A stretch of 64,000 bases of DNA from Cliona cf. orientalis (lineage: Eukaryota > Porifera > Demospongiae > Clionaida > Clionaidae), in assembly GCA_963930775.1 (NCBI GenBank), contig OZ005703.1, positions 7,564,001 to 7,628,000 on the forward strand, given 5' to 3'. This document shows, piece after piece, positions 46,201 through 57,110 of this stretch (the stretch's first letter is position 1; every line of letters starts with the position of its first letter). The position numbers and the translations under genes are program-made. The notes beneath the pieces are model-generated. The model was given only the letters and a program-made list of their open reading frames with translations, was not told the origin of the DNA and did no database searches.

Positions 46201-48378
46201 TATTATAGTTTCTCCAAGGGTGATGCGGCCATTGCTAGAGCTAGATAATCTGATGCCATCCTTCATCCACTCTATAACTGCGTCTATATCAACCAACTGG
46301 CTGCCAGGAACCTGAGCCTCACATCGCCAAGTGAAGTTTAGACCAACATATTCAGCAGGTACAAAGGTAAATTTAGCGATCAAAATAGTTGGATTAGGAA
46401 CTAGATTGTTGAAAGAACAACTGATAAAACATAGTGTTTATTGTTAGTCATATCAACTTACTAATTATAGTTAGAGTTCCACTGCCACTGTCTCCAAATG
46501 ACCCACTGACGTCCCAGTAGCCGGCAGTGATGGCTACTCGACAAGTGTACACATCTCCAGAATTTGTGACCTCTAAGGACTCAGAGGGAATGGTGTATTG
46601 GTTTGACGTGGAGGCAGAATGTACCACTGTGCTACCACGAAGCCAGGTGTGCGTCACTGACATAATTAATACTGCAGCCGCTGTTAAGTCCATGCCACTA
46701 ACAGAGCAGGTGAGATTTTGTGAGGTACCAGCAAGGACGTTGGTAAGTCCTTCAACAGATACAGTCACACTGGGGGCTAGATCAGAGATAATATTAAAAT
46801 AAAGCTGGCTTCAAAACATACACAGACACATAATATTGTACACAAATGCCCAGTCTGCCAGGATATATACCTTGCACTGTCACTCTATGCACTCCACAGC
46901 CAACCAGACCATCCGATTGATCTGTGATCAGGCAGGAGTATTCTCCACTGTGGGACTCCCTTAATGGATTCAACGTGAGAGTGGCCTGAGTACCAACAGC
47001 ATTACCGGCATCATCAAACCACTGATAGGCAGGGTTGGATGCAGTTGAGCCATGATCACATGTCAGAGTGAAGCTGCCACCAGCTACAGGTGAGTCACTA
47101 CTAGGAGTGACCGTGACAATAACGGGGAGATTCTGATCATAAGAAGCTGCAAAAAAGAAGGAATCTAACTTAAAACATTATTCACCATTTAACCATGAAT
47201 TTGTATATTAGTATTTACCTCCCATTCCAATAGCTCCACTGTCATAGCCTCTGGTATTAGTCACTGAGCATGTGTAGACTCCACCAGTATCAGTGACAGC
47301 GCTGTCGATCACTAGCATGTTCCGGTAAGTAGCCGTCTGTGTTACATCCACTGTCTGAGTTTGCTGGTATGTGGCATTGTTTGGTAGCACTGCACAGTTT
47401 CTTCTCCATGTGACAGAGGTGGCAGGACCTCCACTGGACATGCAGGTAATGCTCAGTCCACTAGTGGACGCATCATTGACTGTAGGCACGCCTATTACAG
47501 TAATATCATACAAGATGTAGAGTACTACGCTGAGTACAATGTAGAGATCATTATGGAACTTGAAATTGCTGACATTAACAAAGCAAACAAAAAATGTGTT
47601 TATTGCTTGCCTATAAAACTGATGACAAACACATACACACACAAGCATCAGCCCATTGGTGCAGGTATATGAGACCACAAGCAGCTGTCCTTAGCAGCTA
47701 AAAGCACAAACACTTGGACACCAATCACTGTGAAGCATTTCTGTAAACAAGACCATACACTTGAGGCAGACAGATGCACGGGGGGAAATGCAACCAGATG
47801 CATAGCTAATAATAATATATGGGACCCTTTCACGTCAATGCTATGTCAAGCCTCAAAAATCTAGTACAATTCTGAACTCACCAGAATTTTTATTGTACAC
47901 TCCAATGTAGAACTCTTCATATGCATCCGGACTGGCTACTGTTCTGATTCGACACTGGAACAGACCCTGTGCTGTGCCATCAGGGCGACGATTGAGATCA
48001 ATACGATCAGAAGATCGAGTCCTATAGTAACCATTTCTAATGTTTCCAAGTATGGGCACCGTACTTCCATCAGGAAAGTCAAACTCTCCTCGCAGTCCTT
48101 CCGAACAACAATCAGTGAGATCAGAAACACAACTGAGACCATTGTCATCAATAGAATCAGTCTCTCCTATCTCATCAATCAACACCAGCCCGTGGTTGGG
48201 GTAAGACTGACCTTGGAGAGAGAATCCTGGAGTGACAGCCATGTGTACAATTGCAATGCCGATCAGTATCACTCTGAATACATATTTATAGCAACCTACT
48301 CTGTCCAGTTGTGAAAGTGAAGTGCCTACTCAGCACTGTGATAGCAACGTACAAGTGCAGCAGCGACATCATGGCCAT
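43224..48378 (-). CDS. Gene H: head-Ig5-FN3 transmembrane receptor with shortened tail
   Basis: Exons 48378-48300, 48226-47882, 47491-47219, 47146-46871, 46776-46462, 46400-46041, 45978-45604, 45490-45167, 45001-44708, 44569-44369, 44316-44224, 44136-43786, 43716-43563, 43452-43224; 3669 nt = 1222 aa. Signal peptide MAMMSLLHLYVAITVLS; full head 27-141 (CVSDLTDCC, FDFPDGST, YYRTR, FQCRIRT, YIGVY); five Ig; FN3 domains; RQKR at 43970-43981; TM (STVIAVLVLVLLVAMAVIMYLL). In the tail AYEVM and EYEEV are kept, but CAG is changed to TAG at 43226-43224, so the last nine residues of gene G, including MYEEV, are lost. Exon lengths of exons 3, 4, 7, 9, 10, 11 and 12 equal those of gene G. Confidence 0.9.
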
Positions 48379-48784
48379 TCAGACTATATAAAACCAACAA
48401 AACAGTATAAATAGAGTCAATAACATTAGATATGTAGACCATGCAGATCATACCAATAGGTACTATACCGTTTTTAATACCTTGAAAGTTCGAAGCTTTG
48501 GCACTCGTTATCGCACGCGGCGCTAGTTTCATGTTTAATTAGCTAGCCCCTCCTAGATCCTACCGGTATACCACGATTGGAGAACGCAATCAGTGCGCAT
48601 GCGCACAAGCTGATACTAATCCAGCACCAGACATAATATTATAGTAGATCTATACAACTATAATTATTTCACATCAAATAATGCATGTTGAATATTACAC
48701 ACTATTAAAATATTAAAAAAAAAACAAAAAAAAAACGAGGTGATGTACATACCACTACATGGACATAAAATTAGCAGCAACTAG
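48379..48784. promoter_or_regulatory. Upstream region of gene H with NRF1-like palindrome
   Basis: 406 bp. TGCGCATGCGCA lies at 48594-48605, 216 bp upstream of the gene H start. An A-rich run (48714-48735) and the 3' end of gene I follow. It differs from the F-G and G-H spacers apart from the palindrome. Confidence 0.6.
48594..48605. promoter_or_regulatory. NRF1-like palindrome upstream of gene H
   Basis: TGCGCATGCGCA, identical to the ABCD3/N4BP2 promoter site. Confidence 0.5.
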
Positions 48785-50853
48785 CTAAACATCTGTAACC
48801 TCAATTTGGTTAAATAGTTTCTCAGTGCTTCGGGTGCCACAGTCTGATTGCAGATCATGCGGCAGACTTCCGGGTGGATCAATCTTCTGAGACGTCTGCC
48901 GCAACATAGAGTGGACTCTGTTCCTTTAATAAGAGAAAAAAATTGACTGTATGAAGTATATTCAGCAGTAGCTACATTCTCATGTACTGAGCATTTCGAA
49001 CTTTCTATATTACACAAATTTAGTATTATAGAGAATGTAAAGAGGGGAGTCCAGGAAGGAGGTAGTTTGGGGTAGCTTTGAGCTAGCATCATAATATTCA
49101 CTCACCTATAGTGGATGAGCAGCACTGTAATCACTATGAGAATGATGATCAAGATGACGATGATTATTCCCTCTACGACGGCAGCAATAAACAGAGGATC
49201 ATCCTTAATCGTACGCCGCTGCAGCCCATCATTAACAATTCCTATTGGTCCAGTAGCTGCCGTTGATACAAGGATATCGATGCCATCATCACTACTACTC
49301 ATCACTGGGCCACTATCATCGGTCTCAGGAGCTGTCCCAATTCCATTCACATTAGTTGTCGTCGTCCCCATTCCATTCATAGTTCCATCACTAGTAGTCT
49401 TTATCCCAGTTGTCCCCATTCCAGCAGTGGTTACGGCAGTTGTTGCTGCTGCTGTTGTAAGTTGTTCAGCGTCAGTCGAGGTGGTACCAGTACCGATTCT
49501 GATTGTCACCAGTTCACTGGGTAATTGGGCAGATTCCGAGCGGATGCTCACACTCATGATATCCCCTGGTAATAATCCATTGAGACCCATTTCGTAGCGA
49601 TTCTCAGTTCTAGCGACAACTATGTCCAAGGAGAGGCATCCCAAGTTGTAGTAGATCCGGTAGCGGGTGACCTCTGCACCCCCACTGGCTGGGGGACCCC
49701 AGGTGATTATTATAGGTCCAGAGGTCATGTTTAGAGTGGCTGACACGTCAGTGGGAGGGTTAGCAGCTGCATAATAATATTATTGTTATTACATAATGTT
49801 ATTATTAGGGGTGTACAACTGATAGTATAGACCAGCTATATAGTTAACTTCGATAAAATTTGGCATAAAATTATCCAGCCCCTCGATCCCTGTGGCAGGT
49901 CCCCAGGGAAGAGGTGTAAGTATGATAGTACTATAGTATTTTCATCATGTGCTCAAATTAAATGTAGCTTCTGCAGACATACCTTCCACTGTGAAACTCT
50001 GAGAAAGGGCGAGAGTTTCTCCATCAGTAGCCTTACACGTGTACACACCAGGCTGCCGGCCCATCACTCGTAGGGTGTTGGTGTAGGTAGCCATTTCAGA
50101 ATCGGTCAAATCGGGGTAGATAGATGAGCCAGGCACTAGGATACTGTCTCTCTCCCATCTCATCTCATCAATGGGTCCCCCATTTGAGGTACAAGTCAAG
50201 GTGAAGCTCACAAACTGGTCAGAATCAGATGTGATTACAAAGTTTATGGGCTCCAACTGAGCACCTGAAACCAATAATGAAAAGATCATCATTATTGCCA
50301 GTATTTAAACATTTCTGTTATAATTATAGCTTGCCATTATCATTTGAGTCGGCATAGAGTCCAATATAAAGTGTCTGATTGACTCTTCTGTTGTCGGGAA
50401 TGACACAGCGATAAATTCCATTTGGACTTATAGCACTAAAACGACGATTCAGCAATGCTCCCCCAGGCACACCACTCTGTGAATCACGTCGATAGCGATA
50501 GAAGCTGTAGCCAGAGCCCTCAATGGGGACCTCAGTTCCATTGGGAAAGAACCAGTGACCATACCGTGCTGGTAGGGTGTGACAGCAAGGCGAGAGTCGA
50601 GTGGTACAGGCTAGAGGATCTCCAGTAAATTGTGTGGCATTATACCCAATGGCATTCATCAGCAGCGCACTATTGTTATTAGGATGAGAAAATCCCAACT
50701 GAAATTCAACTGCAGCTACAAACAAAAAATTGAACAAATCAGACACTGTATATTATAGCTACTATAGCTAAAATTAGACTCACTGTTTGTTTGCCAGTAG
50801 GACGCTATCACCAGCAATGAAAAGCAAAACCACACATGAAGCTTCTTATCCAT
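48785..50853 (-). CDS. Gene I: head-Ig-FN3 receptor with Thr-rich stalk
   Basis: Exons 50853-50784, 50715-50335, 50264-49983, 49766-49106, 48923-48785; 1533 nt = 510 aa. Signal peptide (VWFCFSLLVIASYW); head 24-150 (CTTRLSPCC, HWFFPNGTEVPIE, FYRYRR, YRCVIPDN, YIGLY); one Ig 151-244; one FN3 about 245-335 (PPTDVSATLNMTS); a Thr/Gly/Met-rich stalk about 336-425; TM about 442-464 (GIIIVILIIILIVITVLLI). The 46-residue tail lacks YEEV and any tyrosine repeat, unlike F-H. Intron 2 uses a GC donor (GCAAGC at 50334-50329). It may act as a co-receptor or decoy of the F-H type; that is inference. Confidence 0.87.
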
Positions 50854-51658
50854 GGCTCAATCTTTACCAGCTATACGTACGTACTTCATTCTATCCTAGT
50901 ATGCAAATTGTAATAATAATATTGTAGCTATAGCCATGGTTGCTGTGCTGCTATACTGCATGTACATTCTAAATTCCGTATATGCAGCGCATAATAATTA
51001 TTATTTTATGCGTATACAGTTGATCCTCCCCCACAGCCCCCTGGGTATATACAGAGACTGCATGCTTCAACAGCTTTGAATAATGAATGCACTGTACCAA
51101 TATAAACAACATTGAATAGCCTTCACTCCTACAACAACATTAATGCACCATAACAACATTTTAGCTATAACTTTGATCATAATGATTATTAATGCAGATA
51201 CCATGCATCACGTGATCAAATGTTTTAAAGTGTGAGCCTTCAAGTCTGTCTACATAGTTATATACTGAGTATCAGTAGATGATTTATAAATAGTTTGACT
51301 CTGGTGTGTCGATCTCTTGGTTGTCATAGCTTCAGTGGCCGGATCTAGGACTCTTGCTTGTGCATGACCAAGGTAATAATGCATGTAATGGACTATTAAT
51401 CATGATCATTTGCATTGAACCACTTGAATAATAATTATTGCGCCGCGTGTGAGCCCCTCCCACTGAATGGGTATGCATGAAGCCCCTCCCACCTATATGC
51501 TAGGATTGCATAATAGAGGTTTACTGTTGTCATGAATGAATGATTTTTATACTGCTTTGCAACAGTGTTCATGTGTCACTGCAGGACAATCAACAATAAC
51601 TCTGGCTACAAAATTAATATCAAAGTTAGTTCCCAAAATCAGTTCTATCACTGAATGT
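50854..51658. other. Spacer between genes I and J
   Basis: 805 bp, AT-rich, with AATAATTATTATTT tracts and two GCCCCTCCCAC direct repeats (about 51453 and 51483). No exon, hairpin or TIR element seen. Confidence 0.5.
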
Positions 51659-52816
51659 CTAAATATCGATCACCATCTTTGCATTGGAGCAGAGGGCATA
51701 ATCTCCAGGAGCATGCTCCAAGGAGTCACGGAGCTGAGAGCATCCGAACCTTCCATCATAGTACATCACATTCTCATCTTGCGCCATTGCTCCCCGTGAG
51801 GCACACGTGGACCTGCAGTCATCAAAGATACGATGGTTGATCCAGGCACAACGTTCTCTGCTGACGGTAGTTTGTCCTCCGGCAGATCCTGTTGCATCAC
51901 GAGCAATGATGGTGGCTTCATGAGTAGAGAGTTTTCGATTGAGTTGAATAAGGCTTGGGACATCGCAAGTGATACCACTGTTAGGAATTGTCTCATTTAT
52001 CTAGTGAAGGGAGAGAGAGAATGGATGCATATATTAAGTGATAGAGAAATGAAAGAGAGAGAAAAAAATATCAGGACTCAGCTAACTTGAATTAATTATC
52101 CATGGGATAGCTATATGTGTAGCATTAAAGTTCAGCAGAGGTTGTCATGACAACATACTTACCCAAGCACAAACGTCCACAGCCAAGCTATCTAATAAGT
52201 CACGCAGTAGATCGTTCATGCCAGCATCCAGAACTGGTAGATCTGTTGAAGCCATCTGTTCATACATGGCACCTAGCAAGCTGAGAGCAATCCTGAAGTC
52301 AGGTTGTCCTAAAAATAAGTATGCTGGGATTGCCGAAGGAGGAGGGAGAAATCCAGACTGCATAGCATTGTCAAAAATGTGAGCAAAAATTGTAATTTGT
52401 GTGCTAGACATTGTAATTTCATTAGTTGTATACGGTTAGAAGGCTCAGATATATATATAAGCCACACTTGATCATAACTGAATTATTAGGGCCACCAAGT
52501 TGTAAGTTACTATGATTACAGAAAAATTACAAATGACCAAGCAAAGCCATGCATTTTAATCCTATAAGTCTATGAATAAGCTTCTGCATTTAATCTACAA
52601 AAATTTTACCTGAGTGTGTCCCATCATGAGGAGTTGTGACTGCAGCCCATTTGCCACTACCTGTGGCCTGGGGGCAGTGCTGGGGTACTCATCAAAGAAG
52701 TGAGGGGGACAGGTGCACCGAGTCGCCATGGACTGATGCACTGTGCCGCAAAGGAGCAACAGAACTACAGCACTCAGGAAAAATGCCACAGATGAAGACG
52801 TAGTAGAAGATGCCAT
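51659..52816 (-). CDS. Gene J: unrecognised secreted Cys-containing protein
   Basis: Exons 52816-52610, 52357-52163, 52000-51659, all phase 0 and GT-AG; 744 nt = 247 aa. Residues 1-33 form a clear signal peptide (SSSVAFFLSAVVLLLLCGTV). The mature part starts CTCPPHFFDEYPS; a helical middle (residues about 90-130, LLRDLLDSLAVDVCAW) and a C-terminal Cys-rich segment (RERCAWINHRIFDDC, then STCASRG and ALCSNAK) follow. No membrane segment. I do not recognise the family. It lies downstream of the receptor cluster in the same orientation, but that does not show a shared role. Confidence 0.75.
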
Positions 52817-54101
52817 TGTGTTGGGTTTCTCTGTAAATTGTAAGAATTGAAGTGCAACTCTTGCTTAATTGAGGACAATATTATGTAGCTGAATGCTTGA
52901 TGAATTGACTGCATAAGTTTGTTGTCCCCTTTATATAGCACCAGAATATGCATGTGATCACAAGATACGTATGTCGTGGACAGTTTAGTTTGTGGGAATG
53001 ATCGATACGGATTCCATCAATATTATTATGAAGAAATGGATTACCTAGCCCTCGATTTACCTCCAGCCGAGTGATCATCTTACTCTTATGAGCCTGGAAG
53101 AAATCAGGACCAATAATTATCTAGCTCCCTCCGAAGATGATGTGAGGTAGTTACCAAGAACTTGGGCGACATGGGGTGAGATCCTGGGGGGAAGTACCAT
53201 TGAAGCAGTGATATTTTTAGAGTGATATTTGTTTTCTTGCAAGATGGATAGCTACAGGTCATCCCGCAGGCTAGCTACTAGTTCACTATTGTTTGTATCC
53301 ATAGACAGTATGTCAACAGGAAGCACAACTGTGACCACATGCAGTAAATAATTCTAATGTTACAAAATTGTATACAGTATACATAACTTATGATGTCAGA
53401 GAGTGCCTGTTATTTCAAGTGTTGAACCTGGGCAGCAGTATGTCTAAGAGGAACCAATGTTATAATATGACATGGCCAGACAGAGATATCCTTGAAGCGA
53501 GGATGTTATAATAGGTGTACTCAGCCAGTAATTAAGAGCTTTAAATTTGGCCTTTCATTTGGGTACTTCTAAACATGACTGCACTGTACCATGCATGTGG
53601 TGGTCCAAAGGGCAATGGCCAAAACCCTAAACCCTACCCTCTGCCTAATGACTACCTAATCTGCATTGTCCCTACAGAAATCTGTTAGCAATTGCACAAA
53701 ACAGAAAATTGTGGTTGATCATCAAATCCAGCCCCAGTATAAAATTAATGTAGTATATTATGTACCGTGACTATGGTATAATGAAAATTTTTAATGGTAA
53801 GATTTCATTGAAGGATACAATGCATTGCGTCCGTAAACATTTAATATTGTAAACATCGTACCAAGTGCACACACACACAAGTGAAAAACATCACACAAAC
53901 ACATAATAATATTAATACACAGCTACACAAAACTTGAATTGCCAATAAAGGAAATGTCAATTAAAATAAATGAACCGTAATTCAGGAGAGGAAAATAATA
54001 ATCAGAGAGCCTATATTAAATTATTTTTTTAATACGGCACTGTTGATTGTGATAAATATAATAATAATTGCCAAAGAAACAAACAAAAAAAAAATTGTGA
54101 G
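52817..54101. other. Spacer between gene J and MED26
   Basis: 1285 bp without a convincing exon. The minus strand has a possible splice donor-like GGAGGTAAATC near 53060, which might be a noncoding 5' exon of gene J. An AACCCTAAACCCTACCCT stretch at 53623-53640 looks telomere-like but is too short to mean much. Confidence 0.45.
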
Positions 54102-56892
54102 CTAGTTAGTGAAGACTTCCATTGCGTCTGATTCGTCGTCATCAACATAAATATACGGCAGTACAGTTACAGATACATCGTGACCAGGTATAGAGTCTGT
54201 CCACGAGTACCAGAAGCCGTCGCTTCCCATACACCCGTCTACCCCCGGGGAAGCCCCTGATGGAACGAGCCGAGGACCTGAAGTGGGGAGACGGGGAATT
54301 CCCATGCCGCCACCAAATGCCGTAAAGTGTCCTGATGAAGTAAACGTGGGGACACGGGAAATCCCCCCACTGCCAAATGATGTAATGGTGTCTGTCTCCA
54401 TGGGCTCACTGGCATCACCAAATTTGTGCAAAGAAGGATCCATATTTACAGGAATATTATGGTGGCCTTCTTTCACGAACCATTCTGTTCTATTTCGCTT
54501 GATGTCTTCCAAACTACCTCCAATCGCTTGCTGAGAATTTGAAAATTGGTGCAGTAATGATAAATCAATGCTCACTGTTAAACTGAATTCCTCTAGATCA
54601 GATGACAGTCCTTGCCTGTCTGTTTGATGATGAAGTCCTTTTGCTTCACGAAATTCATGATTTCTACGGCTAATGTGCACAAGATTCCTGGGGATTTGAA
54701 CAAGAAACGATTCCTTGGCAGGAGAGGGCGTCTCAGTTAGGTGTTCTTGAGAACTTGTACCCCTCTCTTGTGAACCCTTGACCCCTACCTTGTGGGCGAT
54801 GGTAGTAGACAATGATGATGCAGAAGCAGAGGTTGAGATAGGAGGAGGAATGGAGGAGAAATGAGATTCAGCCAAATAGGAGGAGGAGGAGGGGGGAGGG
54901 GGAGGGGGAGGGGGGTCGTGGTTAAATGAATTTGTGACAATTTGTGAGAGAGAGGGAGTGCTCCTCGAGTGTGCACCGATGAACTTATTACTAGAAGATG
55001 ACAGAGAAGATTTTGAAGAAGATTTGCTATCCGACACGGCTGCCATCATCCCTGCTGCTGCCTTGAAGTGACTTCCATTTAGTACAGGACTACTCGTAGC
55101 TAAACTATGATCAGATTGAGAGACTAGACCAGTACCCTTTATAGACGACGCATTGTGAAAAGATTCTGTACCAGTTACTGGTGGTGGCAACTGCTGTTGA
55201 GAAGCAAGAGATTGAGAAATTTCTCCCCCAGACTGCCATTGCTGCTGTGATGCATTCGCTTCCTGTGATTTTGGTTGTTGCTCATTGGACATGCTAGAAG
55301 TGGTTGTGGACATAGCAGCAGCAGTGGCAGCAGGGAAAGGTGCCTGAGGCATCGCCACCACTGGCTTGTGAGATTGGGGGGTAACTTGTGCCAACATCTG
55401 CATGCGTCTGATTCTATTCCGAGCAAAATCCTGTGCTTTGGTTGGTCGAGGTATCACAGCCGCTGTTTGGGGGGTGGAGCCAGCGACCGAGGATGGTACG
55501 GGTGGTACTTGAGGGGCTGATGAAGTAGATGAAGAAGAGGAAGTGGGCGTGGCCGGTGGTGGTGGGTGTGGTGAAGGGGTGGGAGTAGGCGTACGAGACG
55601 CGTTCGTTTGTAAATGAGGAGTACCACCACCAGCTGCAGCAGTAGCAGTAGCTATAGGGGGAGGGGGAGGATGAGAGGATTTACTAGCGAGGGATTCCCC
55701 AATCATCGTCGTTGACGACCGACTCGGTGTCCCTTCGCGAGAAGAAGAGCTGATGCTCTTGCGACGCTGTCTAGAATCAGCGACATTTGATTGCTGTGGC
55801 TGCTGCTCATCATTTGCTGAGGATTGCTCTGGCTTATTATTAGCAGTGATGGTAGGGGCACCCGCAGCTCCAGCTAAAGATGGAGCCGAAAGGCCGTTGG
55901 GGGTCTGCCTCTGGATCAACTGCTGCCATGCTTTCACGAGTTTCTTGAGCCTCTTCGCAAGGGACTTATTGCTATCTGGTAGTTTACGACGAAGCTGGTT
56001 GATGTTTCTACCAAGACCGTTGATCTGGGGGACCACAGGGGAAAGAGAGGAGGGAGAGAGAGGAAGAAACAGAATCAGAGAGAGGGAAAGAGAGAGGAGA
56101 GGGAGGGAGAGAGAGAAGTCGCAAAAATTAATGATTGATCTCAAAAAACTATTGAAATTTGGGGGTGGGGCAAGCAGGTCTTTCTAGAAGACGTAGCTGT
56201 ATAAAGGGGAGAATATTATCATAAAATTACTCCAGACAGGACCATCCAATACCATAGTACTAGAGTTGTGTGTAACACATGTAAGTGTGTAGTGTTGACT
56301 TAAGAACTTACCCTAATGTCATCAGCGGTGATAGGGATGCCTTCAAGCGCCTCTACTACCTCAAGAACAATAACCATGTCTGTAACCTGAAGCAAAAAAT
56401 CATTCCAACCTTTAGACCCTGGACCAACTGACTCATACACACACAATTATTACGATATATAGGTAGTTCCCTCTCACACTACACGTTGATAGATACCGAC
56501 TCCGACTCCTCCAGCCCTATTCCAACCTAAATAAAAAAACTGGGAGGAGTCTGGGCACTAGATGGGGATGCGTGTAGGTGTGATCGCAGCTAGTACTGGA
56601 ATCAGCTTATTAAATTTCATTTCTCAAAATTGAAATAATCACCACCTACGGTGTCCAGGTTTCAATACGCACATTTCATGTACATGTGGTGCCATGTACA
56701 GATACATGTACATGTACATAAAGTTTGGGGAAAATATCATAGACTGATGCATGGGGAGAGAGAGAGAGGGAGAGAGAGACAGACAGACACAGAGGAGGAG
56801 AGAGAGTGTGATAGGTGAGGGACACTCACATTTCCCTCTGAATCAATGGCGTTCAAGAGCTTTCTCGAGAGGTCCTGGACTGTGCCGGGCAT
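54102..56892 (-). CDS. MED26: Mediator complex subunit 26
   Basis: Exons 56892-56830, 56386-56312, 56024-54102; 2061 nt = 686 aa, phase 0 throughout. Residues 1-88 form the TFIIS N-terminal (LW) helical domain (LSRKLLNAIDSEGN, MVIVLEVVEALEGIPIT, LAKRLKKLVKAWQQLIQ), which in Mediator recruits elongation factors and TFIID to RNA polymerase II. The middle is low-complexity, rich in Ser, Pro and Gln. The C-terminus FWYSWTDSI ... VTVLPYIYVDDD matches the Mediator-docking end of animal MED26. The start MPGTVQDL is chosen because it begins the conserved domain; a slightly upstream ATG is out of frame. Confidence 0.94.
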
Positions 56893-57110
56893 GGCATGTT
56901 TTCTCCGCCACTACCTGTCCAGCCAGAATCATCAAGAAACCGACTACTCAAAAGAGAACAGCTCTTTACTCAGTCAATGTACTGTGCCAGTGGTTCTTCA
57001 ATATCGTGGGGTACGAAAATTTTACTCGAAAATGACGTCATTGTTTGTAATGGTCATGTGATGTTGTTCTAAATAATGTGCACCTAATCGTCTTCTCTCT
57101 TCTGTCCGGT
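56893..57110. promoter_or_regulatory. Divergent promoter of MED26 and gene L
   Basis: About 200 bp lie between the MED26 start codon and the presumed first (noncoding) exon of gene L on the other strand. No TATA or NRF1-like palindrome is obvious. Confidence 0.45.

Noticed and set aside
49115..49597. Plus-strand 160-codon frame rich in Val/Ile/Ser
   Set aside because: Antisense of the FN3-stalk-TM exon of gene I; composition is the complement of Thr/Gly codons.
52145..52411. Gene J exon 2 starting at its own ATG (52411)
   Set aside because: The only acceptor that joins the signal-peptide exon in frame is at 52358-52360, so the upstream part of the frame is intronic.
53623..53640. AACCCTAAACCCTACCCT as a telomere relic
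   Set aside because: Only two to three imperfect units, well within chance for this composition.
55753..56187. Plus-strand 144-codon frame opposite MED26
   Set aside because: Lies over the TFIIS-like exon of MED26 and ends in a GAGAGA repeat; no independent support.
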